64,000 nt of DNA from Arcicella rosea. GTDB taxonomy: Bacteria; Bacteroidota; Bacteroidia; Cytophagales; Spirosomataceae. Position 1 is the stretch's first letter. Each line of letters opens with the position of its first letter. Shown in pieces: positions 45,126 through 53,927 of the stretch. The notes beneath the pieces were generated by a model. That model was not told where the DNA came from and did no database searches. It was given only the letters and a program-made list of their open reading frames with translations. The translations under genes and the position numbers were made by a program. The DNA lies in contig NZ_JACHKT010000010.1 of the NCBI RefSeq assembly GCF_014204325.1, positions 97,106-161,105 of the forward strand, given 5' to 3'.

Positions 45126-45456
45126 ATTAGTACAAAAAACATCCGCACGTCTCTGTGTACGTTTCGTTGGATACGAAACTATTCTTCTCAGGAACTTTTT
45201 AACAGTTCTAAGTCGGTCTCCCAGAGCTTTAACGGATGTTCGGGCATCATTAAAGCAGTTATTTCAAATCAATTACAAATTTAGTCTCAGGAACGAGTGG
45301 AGCATCAGGTCGATGCCCTCAATCTTCTTCATGTCGTTTGATAGGCTATACAAACAAAGGCAACGAAATCTTTGAAAGCAACATACAAAAGAAATTGGTT
45401 TATCAAAACTATTTCTCTCGGCTTGTTTGCGTCTTTGAAATCGTTAAAGAAAAATC
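45126..45456 (+). promoter_or_regulatory. Long structured 5' leader of the DEAD-box helicase mRNA
   Basis: About 330 nt with no convincing reading frame but several helices. AACATCCG (45138-45145) pairs with CGGATGTT (45233-45240) and encloses two hairpins: GTTTCGT/ACGAAAC (45161-45179) and GAACT/AGTTC (45192-45208). GGGCATC (45242-45248) can pair with GATGCCC (45312-45318), and the same GATGC can instead pair with GCATC at 45302-45306. The word CTCAGGAAC occurs twice. The base composition is less AT-rich than other intergenic DNA here. Likely a cis-regulatory RNA, perhaps for cold or self control, as in other helicase leaders. Confidence 0.6.
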
Positions 45457-47286
45457 ATGAGTGAAATCACAAGATTAAGATTCGATGAACTTTCCGTGTC
45501 GGAAGACATCAAAAATGCAGTAAAGGACATGGGGTTCGAAACTGCTTCACCAATCCAATCAGAAGCAATTCCTTATTTATTAGAAGGTCGTGACGTAATC
45601 GGACAAGCACAAACAGGTACAGGTAAGACTGCTGCGTTTGGTATCCCGATGATTGACAAAGTTATCGCTTTCGATAAATACGTACAAGGTTTAGTACTTT
45701 GCCCAACACGTGAGTTGGCTGTACAAGTAACTGAAGAAATTAAAAAATTATCAAAATACAAAAAAGGCGTTTGGGTAACTACTGTATTCGGTGGTGATTC
45801 AATCGAACGTCAAATCAAGTCTTTAAAAGCAGGTGCAAACATTGTTGTTGGTACGCCAGGACGTGTTATCGATTTAATCGAAAGACGTGCGTTGAAACTT
45901 GAAAATGTTAAAATGGCTGTTCTTGACGAAGCAGATGAAATGCTAGACATGGGCTTCCGTGAAGATATCGAAAGTATCTTACAAGAAACTAACGAAGACC
46001 GTCAAACTGTTTTCTTCTCTGCAACGATGTCTAAGCCTATTATGGCATTGACTTCTCGCTACCAGAACAATCCTAAATTAGTGAAAGTAGTGAAAAACGA
46101 AATTACTAATGCTAATATCGAACAATTGTACTTCGATGTTAAAGGAAAAGCGAAATTAGAAGTAATGACTCGTTTAATGGATTTACACGCTGTGAAATTA
46201 GCTTTAGTATTCTGTAATCAGAAGAAAAAAGTGGACGAAGTAGTGGAAGAATTAGTATTACGTGGTTATGCAGCTGAAGGTCTTCATGGAGATTTACGCC
46301 AAGCACAACGTACAAATGTAATGGCTAAATTCCGTTCAGGCGTAGTAACTATACTAGTAGCTACAGACGTTGCTGCACGTGGTATTGATGTAAGTGATGT
46401 GGATGCTGTATTCAACTATGATATTCCATTAGATGAAGAATATTATGTACACCGTATCGGTAGAACTGGACGTGCTGGTAAATCTGGTAAAGCATTTACT
46501 TTAGTAGTAGGTTCTGAACGCAACCGTTTACGTGACATTATGAATTACACTAAAGTTAAAATTGACAAAGGCGTTATTCCATCGTTCTCTGATGTAGTAG
46601 GTGTGAAAAAAGGAATGTTCATTGAACGTCTTCAAAATACTATCCAAGCTGGTGATTTAGAATTGTTCGGTGATGTATATGCTTCATTAGAGCATTCAGG
46701 ATTTACTGCTGAGCAAATTATTGCTGCTTTAGTAAAAATGAATATGGGTGTTGCTAAAAATGAATTCGCTGATGAAAACTTAGACGGAGAAGCTGACCGC
46801 AACGCACGTAGAAATGATCGTGGTACAGAACGTTTCGGAAGTAGAGATGCTGGTCGTGGTGGAAATCGTGAATCAGGAAATCGTTTCGGAAGCAGAGATG
46901 GTGGAAGTAATAGCCGTTTTGACCGTGGTAATTCACGTGATGACCGTCCTTCTGGTGGTCGGTCAAATGACCGTCAGCCTCGTTCTTTTGAAGACCGTGG
47001 TCCTCGTACAGACAAAGCTGGTAAACCATACCGTCAGGATGCCAACATGGTAAGAATGTTCGTAAACATCGGTTTTGACGAAAAAATCTCTCCTGCTAAT
47101 ATCGTTGGTGCTTTCGCTGGAGAATCTGGAATTCCGGGAAATACTTTAGGTCAAATCAATATTTTTGATAAATATTCATTTGTTGATGTTCCAAAAGAAT
47201 ATGCAACTACTGTTTTGAACCGTATGGAAGGTGCTTCTATTAAGGGTAAAAGAGTAAATGTTGAGATTGCTAAACCAAGCAATTAA
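45457..47286 (+). CDS. DEAD-box ATP-dependent RNA helicase (DeaD/CsdA-like)
   Basis: A 609-residue RNA helicase that unwinds structured RNA in ribosome assembly and mRNA turnover, often cold-induced. In order: Q motif TASPIQSEAIP, motif I AQTGTGKTAA (51-60), motif II LDEADEMLDMG, motif III FFSATM, motif IV-V region LVATDVAARGIDV and motif VI YYVHRIGRTGRAG. A low-complexity Arg/Gly/Asp linker (about 445-530) leads to a C-terminal DbpA-type RNA-binding domain (FVNIGFDEKISPANIVGAF). Codon choice looks biased as in a highly expressed gene. A long structured leader precedes it and a strong terminator follows. Confidence 0.95.
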   Translation: MSEITRLRFDELSVSEDIKNAVKDMGFETASPIQSEAIPYLLEGRDVIGQAQTGTGKTAAFGIPMIDKVIAFDKYVQGLVLCPTRELAVQVTEEIKKLSKYKKGVWVTTVFGGDSIERQIKSLKAGANIVVGTPGRVIDLIERRALKLENVKMAVLDEADEMLDMGFREDIESILQETNEDRQTVFFSATMSKPIMALTSRYQNNPKLVKVVKNEITNANIEQLYFDVKGKAKLEVMTRLMDLHAVKLALVFCNQKKKVDEVVEELVLRGYAAEGLHGDLRQAQRTNVMAKFRSGVVTILVATDVAARGIDVSDVDAVFNYDIPLDEEYYVHRIGRTGRAGKSGKAFTLVVGSERNRLRDIMNYTKVKIDKGVIPSFSDVVGVKKGMFIERLQNTIQAGDLELFGDVYASLEHSGFTAEQIIAALVKMNMGVAKNEFADENLDGEADRNARRNDRGTERFGSRDAGRGGNRESGNRFGSRDGGSNSRFDRGNSRDDRPSGGRSNDRQPRSFEDRGPRTDKAGKPYRQDANMVRMFVNIGFDEKISPANIVGAFAGESGIPGNTLGQINIFDKYSFVDVPKEYATTVLNRMEGASIKGKRVNVEIAKPSN

Positions 47287-47301
47287 TCTTAGCAAATATA
47301 T

Positions 47302-47344
47302 AAGCATAAAAGCCACTGTGAAATTCACAGTGGCTTTTATGCTT
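47302..47344 (+). terminator. Terminator after the DEAD-box helicase gene
   Basis: A perfect 19-bp stem (47302-47320 with 47326-47344) has a 5-nt loop, with T-runs within and after the right arm. Confidence 0.92.
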
Positions 47345-47379
47345 TTGAGCCATCACTGATTAATATTTTCAATTTAAGT

Positions 47380-47777
47380 ATGCAATTCCCAACTGGTCCA
47401 GTTCACAAAGATTTTGTGCCTGTGTTGCGTTATGCAGAAGTATTGCTTAACCTTGCTGAAGCAAAAGCTAGATTAGCTGGTGCAAGTGTTGACGCTTCGG
47501 CATTAGCTTTATTGAATGCTGTTAGAGGTCGTTCAACTACTGCTTATACTGCTGCTGACTTTGCTAATAGCACAGCACTAGTTAATGCAATTTTAACAGA
47601 AAGAAGAATTGAATTCTTAGGTGAAGGTTTCCGTTCTATTGATTTGCAACGTAATAATTTACCACTTCCTGCTAAAGCTAATATCGCAGCAATCCCAACA
47701 CTTCAGCTGCTTATATTTGGCAAATTCCACAAACAGAAATAAATGTTAACAAGGATTGTGTTCAAAATCCAAATTAA
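47380..47777 (+). pseudogene. C-terminal fragment of a SusD/RagB family lipoprotein, frameshifted
   Basis: The frame encodes the C-terminal part of a SusD-like glycan-binding lipoprotein: VPVLRYAEVLLNLAEAKAR, ALALLNAVRGRST and LTERRIEFLGEGFRSIDLQR are hallmarks. It lacks the signal peptide and roughly the first three quarters of the family. Near 47694-47700 the frame is lost, and the expected ending TSAAYIWQIPQTEINVNKD continues in another frame to a stop at 47777. This is consistent with a one-base deletion in the CCC run. There is no SusC partner. The upstream edge of the homology lies just after the helicase terminator. Confidence 0.88.
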
Positions 47778-47793
47778 TAATACTTACTTAATG

Positions 47794-47829
47794 AAAAAGG
47801 TCAGCTGAATTTTGTCAGCTGACCTTTTT
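47794..47829. terminator. Terminator
   Basis: A perfect 15-bp stem (47794-47808 with 47815-47829) has a 6-nt loop, then a T-run. It lies between the SusD remnant (+) and the nucleoside hydrolase gene (-). It is probably the original terminator of the SusD gene. Confidence 0.88.
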
Positions 47830-47860
47830 TGTTTTGGAGCCTATTTAATTTCAAAAAAAA

Positions 47861-48874
47861 CTATTTATTCGCTAATTCTAATTTGGCAAAAAAGTCTTCA
47901 AACATTAAGTAAGTATCTAAATGATTGTAAACCCTAATGTTTCTGCCTTTATGATTATACTCGTAAGCTCCTTGCTTATTGATTTTTGGAGCTAATTTAA
48001 TAACATAATTACTGGATGATGGGTCAGCTTCAAAGGATGATTGAAGAGCTGTTAATAATACCAAAGGACTATCACCCAATACATAAGCTTCGCCAATATT
48101 ATAATATGGTTGGATTCTCTTCATCAAATTCTCTAAAATTGTAGTCAAATAATTTCCGACTTTTCCTTTTGACTTCACTTTGGTCAGCAACTGATTATAT
48201 GAAACTAGACATTGACGATAAGCATTTCTTGGTACTTGCCAGATGGGAATATTGGATTTATTGAAAACAACTACTGCTGCCGAAATATCAATTTTAAGAT
48301 TGTATTCAGGAGAAGAGTAATTGGGAGGAGGTAATGCTAAATCGTTATATTCTGGTCCACCAATCCAAACTAACGTTAATTTGTTCGCAATTTGTGGGTT
48401 CGTTAAAACTGCCGAAGCTATTTCGGTTAAACCTGCTCCACAAAGTACATACAAAGGCAATTTAGTATCAGTCCGTAAAGCTTCTTGAATAATAAAATTC
48501 ACTGCTTCATCTTTTACAGGCGTACTATCATTCAGCATAGCAGAATTTGAACCTGCAAAAACAGGAATATTGTTTTTAACAGCCATTACTTCTAATAATT
48601 CTTTTGCTTTATTTGCCGCATTGTCTGCTTGTGTTTTAGAAGGATCGAAGCCATCTCCCACACTTAAATGCGAGCCAATAATTCCTCTTATTTCTACAGA
48701 AGGAGAAAGTAAAAGATGTGCAAGCTGAAAGAGTCCGTCAGGGTCACCACTGAAATCATTATCGACAATCACACGCATTCGGGGAATTACTGCATTGTTA
48801 TTATGTTGTGCGAATAGCAAAGCGGGTTCTATTAACAGAAGTATTAATAGTAAAAGATTGTGTTTTTTAAGCAT
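47861..48874 (-). CDS. Exported nucleoside hydrolase-like protein
   Basis: A 337-residue protein with a signal peptide ending EPALLFAQ. The Ca2+-binding aspartate cluster of inosine-uridine nucleoside hydrolases appears as VIVDNDFSGDPDGLFQL, a variant of the usual DTDxGxDD. LYVLCGAGLTEIASAV and LTLVWIGGPEYND are further family segments. It probably cleaves the N-glycosidic bond of nucleosides in the periplasm. The changed aspartate spacing makes the substrate uncertain. It is a single-gene unit on the minus strand. Confidence 0.83.
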   Translation of the reverse strand: MLKKHNLLLLILLLIEPALLFAQHNNNAVIPRMRVIVDNDFSGDPDGLFQLAHLLLSPSVEIRGIIGSHLSVGDGFDPSKTQADNAANKAKELLEVMAVKNNIPVFAGSNSAMLNDSTPVKDEAVNFIIQEALRTDTKLPLYVLCGAGLTEIASAVLTNPQIANKLTLVWIGGPEYNDLALPPPNYSSPEYNLKIDISAAVVVFNKSNIPIWQVPRNAYRQCLVSYNQLLTKVKSKGKVGNYLTTILENLMKRIQPYYNIGEAYVLGDSPLVLLTALQSSFEADPSSSNYVIKLAPKINKQGAYEYNHKGRNIRVYNHLDTYLMFEDFFAKLELANK

Positions 48875-49089
48875 TGTTTTTCATGGTTTAACAGAATTTA
48901 TGGAAAATCAAATTTACATTGCTTTTCCAACTAAATTAAATCCATGAAAAGGTTTTCTTTTTTATATCTACTGTCAGTTATCAACGTTAAGATTTAAAAT
49001 CATCTGACAGGATTATATTTCATTCCCTACTAATACCTCATCTAGTGTTCAAATACCTTTACAGAACAGATTAAACAACTTTATTAAAA

Positions 49090-50535
49090 TTACTCGCCAA
49101 GTAACTTCAAAATATCCGACAAAATTTTAGGGTCGCTTGGGCGTTTGGCATCGCTATCAACGATGTTTCCTTTTTTGTCCATCAGCATATATCTTGGAAT
49201 TGACTCCAGCTTAAAGAATTTAGCTGCACCAGATTCCCAACCACCCTTTGAATAAACATTTTTCTGGTTTTCTATTTGTAAATCTTTCATTCCTTTTCGC
49301 CAATTCTCCTCCACTTCATCAATAGAAATGTATAAAAACACTACTTCCTTTCTTTGTTTCTCGCTTAATTTTTCTTGTAAAAGCTTAGAAAATGGAAACT
49401 CTTTTCGACAAGGTCCACACCAAGAAGCCCAAAAATCAAGATAAATAACTTTGCCTTTCAGGCTTGCTAAAGATAATTCTTTACCATCTGGAGTAATCGC
49501 TTTAAACCATTTCCCTTCTTCTTCTTTCGCTTTAATGGCTTCATCGTTTTTACTCATTATCTCGCCACATTTTGCTTTAACCAAATTGGTATATGCTTCT
49601 GAATTGGGCGTGGCACTTAAAGCTGAAAAAGTATTTCTTACCACAGAAGGCAAACAAAACTGACACTGAGTATCCAATAAATAAGCCAAATAATATTGAT
49701 ACGGTTTGGTTGGCAAATGCTCTCTGGCAAAAAGATGTTTATCTTCCATTGCCTTATTGACATCCGCATATTTTACAAATCCATGTGCTTTTGAGTTGAA
49801 ATAAGTAATGTAATGAATCAGAAAATTGCGGTAAGATAAAGAAAGTAAAGCCGATTCATCCTGAATCTTTTTTTCGTCTAAAGTCTCTAAAACAGAATTT
49901 GGTAACGATATTACTTGTGTTTGGGCTTGATTAGCGTTTCCTCTGATAATCGGATACGCTAAAATGTATGACCAGTAATTCCAACGGATTTGATTTTCGA
50001 TGTACTTCTTGAATACTTCCGAAAACTTACTTTGCTCAGGATAATTTTTGTAAAAGTCAGATTGCACCTTTTTTGCTTCAAATAAATCCATTTCCAGTAC
50101 ATCAATTGACATGCTATTTACTTTTTTCAGCATCAACGAAGTCGTAAAATCTGACTTGAATTGCTGATAAAATTTTATGAGAAAATCGTTTTCTAAAGCA
50201 TTATTACCATTTACTTTCAGGCTATTACTAAAATCTTTTCCATCAATTTCTAAAGTAATTTGATTTCCCTTTTCTACAAAAAGTAAAACGCTTTGCTCCT
50301 TCAATTTAAGCTCAACGATAGCTTGATTTGGAATATTGAGTTTAAATTTAAATTGATTGTCAGAATTGATAACCAGTTTTTGAATTGATGGATTTACTCC
50401 TAGTAACAAAGGGTCATACATCAAAGCAAGTGTATCACCTTTTGAAAGATTTTCTACTTTGCCAGAAATACTTACTTCTTGAGCAAAAGTGAAAGTGTAT
50501 GATAAAATAAGAAGTACTGAAAAGATTTTTTTCAT
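49090..50535 (-). CDS. TlpA/DUF4369-type thioredoxin-fold protein
   Basis: A 481-residue exported thiol-disulfide oxidoreductase. The signal peptide ends SYTFAQ. The N-terminal DUF4369-like beta domain (about 20-110: ISGKVENLSKGDTLAL) is followed by a helical region, then a C-terminal thioredoxin domain with the redox pair Cys373/Cys376 in WASWCGPCRKEF and the cis-Pro segment LESIPRYMLMD. Such proteins reduce periplasmic disulfides in Bacteroidota. It lies 4 bp downstream of the SGNH hydrolase gene, so it is in one operon with it and perhaps with ung. Confidence 0.9.
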   Translation of the reverse strand: MKKIFSVLLILSYTFTFAQEVSISGKVENLSKGDTLALMYDPLLLGVNPSIQKLVINSDNQFKFKLNIPNQAIVELKLKEQSVLLFVEKGNQITLEIDGKDFSNSLKVNGNNALENDFLIKFYQQFKSDFTTSLMLKKVNSMSIDVLEMDLFEAKKVQSDFYKNYPEQSKFSEVFKKYIENQIRWNYWSYILAYPIIRGNANQAQTQVISLPNSVLETLDEKKIQDESALLSLSYRNFLIHYITYFNSKAHGFVKYADVNKAMEDKHLFAREHLPTKPYQYYLAYLLDTQCQFCLPSVVRNTFSALSATPNSEAYTNLVKAKCGEIMSKNDEAIKAKEEEGKWFKAITPDGKELSLASLKGKVIYLDFWASWCGPCRKEFPFSKLLQEKLSEKQRKEVVFLYISIDEVEENWRKGMKDLQIENQKNVYSKGGWESGAAKFFKLESIPRYMLMDKKGNIVDSDAKRPSDPKILSDILKLLGE

Positions 50536-50539
50536 AGGA

Positions 50540-51193
50540 TTACTTCACGTGTTTTGCCAAATATTTTCTGATAGCATTTGTCCAAATCTGATACCCCTTT
50601 TCATTTAAATGTAGCTTATCCGCAACAAAAATATCTTGCATTAATTTTCCATCGGGTAAATAAAAATGCTTTTGAACATCAATGAAATGAAGTTTCTTAG
50701 CAGATTTACAATAGTTCTCAATTAGTTGATTCGTCTTTCTTTGCTGCTCAACTATGTTTTGTCTAGCAATACTTGGTCGAATAGCAATATAAGCAACCGT
50801 TGCTTTGGGTATTTGTTTTTTTACTTTCTCGACAAATATTTTGAAGTCTTCCAATACAGTTTCTGGACTCTTTCCAGAAGCTAAATCATTATCGCCTTCA
50901 TAGACTAATATATATTTTGGTTGATATTTCGAAACAATTCTTTCGAAATACTCATTCGCATCGCTCATCGAAGAGCCACCAAAACCACGATTGATAACGG
51001 AATATCCTGCTAAATCTTCTTTATAAGTAGTCCACAATCGGAATGAAGAGCTTCCAACCAATAAAATTTGTTTTGGTGCTGGCATCGAAAGTGAATCGCT
51101 TTTTTCAAAAGCTTTGATTTCATTTTCAAAGTGATTTTGACCAGAACAAAACTGATTAGCAAAAAGAACTATTAGAAAAAGTAAATTTTTCAT
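50540..51193 (-). CDS. Exported SGNH/GDSL-type esterase
   Basis: A 217-residue SGNH hydrolase with a signal peptide ending ANQFCSG. Block I is VGSSSFRLW (nucleophile Ser), block II NRGFGGSSMSDANEY (Gly), block III EGDNDLASGKSPE (Asn) and block V DKLHLNEKGYQIW (Asp/His). It probably removes acyl groups from carbohydrate or lipid. It sits between ung (17-bp gap) and the TlpA-like gene (4-bp gap) on the same strand. Confidence 0.88.
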   Translation of the reverse strand: MKNLLFLIVLFANQFCSGQNHFENEIKAFEKSDSLSMPAPKQILLVGSSSFRLWTTYKEDLAGYSVINRGFGGSSMSDANEYFERIVSKYQPKYILVYEGDNDLASGKSPETVLEDFKIFVEKVKKQIPKATVAYIAIRPSIARQNIVEQQRKTNQLIENYCKSAKKLHFIDVQKHFYLPDGKLMQDIFVADKLHLNEKGYQIWTNAIRKYLAKHVK

Positions 51194-51210
51194 AGAAGAT
51201 TTTTATTTTT

Positions 51211-51876
51211 TTACCATTGAATACCTGCAAGTCCATTACTTGCTAAATATTCATTAGCTTTTGAAAAATGATGATTTCCAAACCAACCTCCAGCATTTGC
51301 CGCCATTGGCGAAGGATGTTTAGACTTCAAAACTAAGTGTTTTGAGGCATTAATTACCGCTCCTTTGTCCTGAGCATACTTTCCCCAAAGCATAAAAACT
51401 ACTCCTTCTTTCTCTTCCGAAATACATTTAATTACAGCATCGGTAAAGGTTTCCCAACCTTTTTTCTGATGTGAACCCGCCTCAGAAGCCCTAACTGTTA
51501 AAGTAGCATTTAATAATAATACGCCTTGGTTTGCCCAGCGTTCCAAATTGCCAGATTTTGGAATCGGAATTCCTAAATCATCTTTAATTTCTTTAAAAAT
51601 ATTGATTAACGAAGGTGGTGCAGAAATTCCATCGTTTACAGAAAAGGAAAGTCCCATCGCTTGTCCTGCTCCATGATAAGGATCTTGCCCCAGAATTACC
51701 ACTTTCGTTTCGTTAAAAGGGCATTTATCGAAAGCATTAAAAATTAGTTTTCCGGGTGGATATACCGTTCCAGCAGTATATTCGTTTTTAACAAAGTCAA
51801 CTAAGGTTTTAAAATAAGGTTTTTCAAATTCAGGACTCAATCTTTCTCTCCAAGAATCTTCAATTTTTACGTTCAT
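51211..51876 (-). CDS. ung: Uracil-DNA glycosylase
   Basis: Family 1 UDG removes uracil from DNA as the first step of base excision repair. The 221-residue protein has the water-activating motif VVILGQDPYHGAGQAMGLSFS (Asp65, His68), the ANQGVLLLNATLTV segment and the DNA-intercalating loop KHPSPMAANAGGWFG, where the leading His-Pro-Ser is intact. The length is normal. It is first in a leftward ung-SGNH-TlpA run, a mix of unrelated functions. Confidence 0.97.
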   Translation of the reverse strand: MNVKIEDSWRERLSPEFEKPYFKTLVDFVKNEYTAGTVYPPGKLIFNAFDKCPFNETKVVILGQDPYHGAGQAMGLSFSVNDGISAPPSLINIFKEIKDDLGIPIPKSGNLERWANQGVLLLNATLTVRASEAGSHQKKGWETFTDAVIKCISEEKEGVVFMLWGKYAQDKGAVINASKHLVLKSKHPSPMAANAGGWFGNHHFSKANEYLASNGLAGIQW

Positions 51877-51910
51877 TCTTCAATGGGTTTTAATAAATTT
51901 ATCAATTACG

Positions 51911-51941
51911 TTGATTTTTCAGACAATGTAATGTAATTTTC
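51911..51941 (+). promoter_or_regulatory. Possible apaG promoter
   Basis: TTG at 51911-51913 and TAATTTTC at 51934-51941, with a 20-bp spacer, match the Bacteroidota promoter apart from the last base of the -7 element. The transcript start would be about 25 nt before the apaG ATG at 51975. Confidence 0.4.
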
Positions 51942-51974
51942 GCTAAAATATATTGTAAAAAACTAATTAAAAAA

Positions 51975-52361
51975 ATGGTCTCAGCTATCACAAATGGTGT
52001 AAAGGTAAGCGTTTTGACCCACTTTCAACCTGAATATTCTAATCCATTTCAAGGAAATTTTGTTTTTTCATATCATATCAAAATTCATAATGGAAGCGAT
52101 TATACGGTGAAACTCTTGCGTCGTCATTGGTATATCCATGATGCTAATGGTTTAGTGCGTGAAGTAGAAGGCGAAGGTGTGGTTGGGCAGCAGCCAACTT
52201 TAGAACCCGGACAAACTTATGAATATACTAGCGGTTGTAATTTGAATACTTCGCTCGGTAAAATGGCGGGTACTTATCAGATGGAACGTATTTTTGATGG
52301 TAAGTTTTTCAATGTTGTTATTCCAGATTTTACGATGGTTGCTCCTTTTAGGATGAATTAA
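51975..52361 (+). CDS. apaG: ApaG protein
   Basis: A 128-residue single-domain protein of the ApaG family (fibronectin-III-like fold). Conserved segments are YHIKIHNGSDYTVKLLRRHWYI, GEGVVGQQPTLEPGQTYEYTSG and the C-terminal FDVVIPxF-like NVVIPDF. It was named from Salmonella CorD/ApaG, linked genetically to Co2+/Mg2+ efflux, but its molecular role is unclear. The length is normal. It is divergent from ung, with a candidate promoter in between. Confidence 0.95.
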   Translation: MVSAITNGVKVSVLTHFQPEYSNPFQGNFVFSYHIKIHNGSDYTVKLLRRHWYIHDANGLVREVEGEGVVGQQPTLEPGQTYEYTSGCNLNTSLGKMAGTYQMERIFDGKFFNVVIPDFTMVAPFRMN

Positions 52362-52417
52362 ATGAATATTTAGAAGTTTGATTTACATCAAAAAATATAA
52401 TACTATGTTTCCAAAGA

Positions 52418-52505
52418 CCTTACTTTTCTTGTCTTGATACAAGAAAAGTAACAAAAGAAAATCAAGAAATTCCGAAACTCGCTTCGCTCAAACAGCGGAA
52501 TTTCG
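52418..52505 (-). repeat. Dispersed palindromic repeat, copy B
   Basis: On the minus strand it matches copy A at 32131-32248: gaaattccgctgtttgagcg, ttgattttcttttg and ttacttttcttg. The stem is TTACTTTTCTTG/CAAGAAAAGTAA (52420-52451). Relative to copy A, the last stem pair is G-C instead of T-A, a compensatory change. It lies upstream of the methyltransferase gene and may carry part of its leader. No gene was seen in 52362-52602. Confidence 0.85.
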
Positions 52506-52602
52506 AAAAATTGCTTACGCACAAGGAATATTTAGTTCAATATTCCTTATTGGTTTCTCTTCCTTTGTTATTGTTGCTCATTCACAAAATAAAAATCACA
52601 TT

Positions 52603-53376
52603 TTGATTAAAAGATATTTTCAATATTTACTTGCTTCCAAGAACGAACACGCTATTCATTCGCCTTTTGTTTTTCAACTTTATACCAAAATAATTCTTGC
52701 AAAAAGCTTTCAGTCACCACATTTCAAGAACATTGAAGCTTTGCGAAAAAGACTGAAGAAAAATGATAAAGTAATAGAAATTACAGATTTCGGAGCAGGT
52801 TCAAAGATTCATTCATCCAATTCAAGGCAAATCAAACAAATTGCTAAAAGTGCCGAAAAACCTTCTAAATTTGGCAAATTACTTTTCAGACTTATTCAAC
52901 ATTTTGAACCCAAAGTAATTTTTGATTTGGGCACTTCTTTAGGAATTACAACTTTGTACGAAGCGAAGGCTTTGCAAAATGCCAAAGTCATTACTTTTGA
53001 AGGTTGCCCGACAACAGCAAAAATTGCTCAAGAAAATTTTGACGAGTTGTCTGCCAATAATATTGAAATTGTTGTAGGAAATTTAGATGAAACGTTGGCG
53101 ACACAAATTGCTAAAGCAGAAACAATTGATTTTGCTTTTTTTGATGCCAATCATCGCTACGAGCCTACAGTGAAGTATTTTGAAATGTGTTTAGCAAAAG
53201 CCAACGAATCATCTTTATTTATTTTTGACGATATTCATTGGTCAGAAGAAATGCAAGAAGCATGGCAATATATTAAATCGCATCCAAGCGTGATGATTAC
53301 AATAGATTTATTCTTTATTGGCTTAGTTTTTTTCAGAAAAAATCAACCTAAACAACATTTTATCTTGAGATTTTAA
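52603..53376 (+). CDS. Class I SAM-dependent methyltransferase
   Basis: A 257-residue protein. The family N-terminus (FQYLLASKNEHAIHSPFVF) precedes a Rossmann-like methyltransferase core: VIFDLGTSLGITTLYEAK is motif I, VITFEGCPTTAKIAQENF motif II and IDFAFFDANHRYEPTVKYF motif IV. It resembles the O-methyltransferase-like proteins of Bacteroidota, with unknown substrate. There is no in-frame ATG at the N-terminus and an upstream stop blocks extension, so TTG at 52603 is the most likely start (LIKRYFQYLL), an unusual choice for this genome. Confidence 0.87.
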   Translation: MIKRYFQYLLASKNEHAIHSPFVFQLYTKIILAKSFQSPHFKNIEALRKRLKKNDKVIEITDFGAGSKIHSSNSRQIKQIAKSAEKPSKFGKLLFRLIQHFEPKVIFDLGTSLGITTLYEAKALQNAKVITFEGCPTTAKIAQENFDELSANNIEIVVGNLDETLATQIAKAETIDFAFFDANHRYEPTVKYFEMCLAKANESSLFIFDDIHWSEEMQEAWQYIKSHPSVMITIDLFFIGLVFFRKNQPKQHFILRF

Positions 53377-53392
53377 TCAAAATCATCGAAAG

Positions 53393-53430
53393 AAAAAAGG
53401 CTAAGAATTTTAAATTTCTTAGCCTTTTTT
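53393..53430. terminator. Bidirectional terminator
   Basis: A perfect 15-bp stem (53393-53407 with 53416-53430) starts with A6 and ends with T6. It lies between the convergent methyltransferase and DUF4920 genes. Confidence 0.9.
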
Positions 53431-53438
53431 CATGCAAT

Positions 53439-53882
53439 TTATTTTACAATTACTCCATTTGCTACAAAACCTAAAGCTTTTTCTGGCTTTTTGATTTTAG
53501 CAATTTCATCTTTACTCTTGCCTGCATCTTCTGCATAATGTTTTAAATCTGCTACTGATGTGGTTTTTACTTTCGCCGTTCCGTCGATAACTACCGTTTT
53601 ACCTGCGATGTCTTTTGGCACAAAAAAACCATAGTCTTTGAAAGTAACACGCATGGTTTGTCCGTCGTCTAATTTTACTTTCATCCAACAACCTTTTACT
53701 TGGCAAACAGATTCTACAACGCCCGAAACTTTAGCCGTGATTTCTTCTTTTCCATCTGCTTTTTTCAATAATTCTGTAGTAGGAATTGCTCCTTCTTCGG
53801 TAATTTCTTGTCCAAATTTGCTTTGTGCATTGATTGAAAATGCAGCAAACATTAATGAAAATACAAGTATTAACTTTTTCAT
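53439..53882 (-). CDS. DUF4920 domain secreted protein
   Basis: A 147-residue exported protein with a signal peptide ending FSINAQ. The mature part fits DUF4920: an OB-like strand segment, the motif VESVCQVKGCWMKV with two cysteines, VTFKDYGFFVPKD and a final EKALGFVANGVIV. The paired cysteines could bind metal or haem. The function is unknown. It converges on the methyltransferase gene. Confidence 0.9.
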   Translation of the reverse strand: MKKLILVFSLMFAAFSINAQSKFGQEITEEGAIPTTELLKKADGKEEITAKVSGVVESVCQVKGCWMKVKLDDGQTMRVTFKDYGFFVPKDIAGKTVVIDGTAKVKTTSVADLKHYAEDAGKSKDEIAKIKKPEKALGFVANGVIVK

Positions 53883-53927
53883 GTTTTCTATTTATTTAAT
53901 GAATTGTACAAATTTATTAAATTTCAA

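Noticed and set aside
45090..45375. Small proteins encoded in the helicase leader
   Set aside because: Two overlapping short frames have no plausible start signals. One begins inside the promoter, and the composition does not look coding. A structured leader explains the region better.
46754..47053. Valine- or histidine-rich genes inside the helicase gene
   Set aside because: They are frame shadows of the low-complexity Arg/Gly/Asp linker codons of the helicase.
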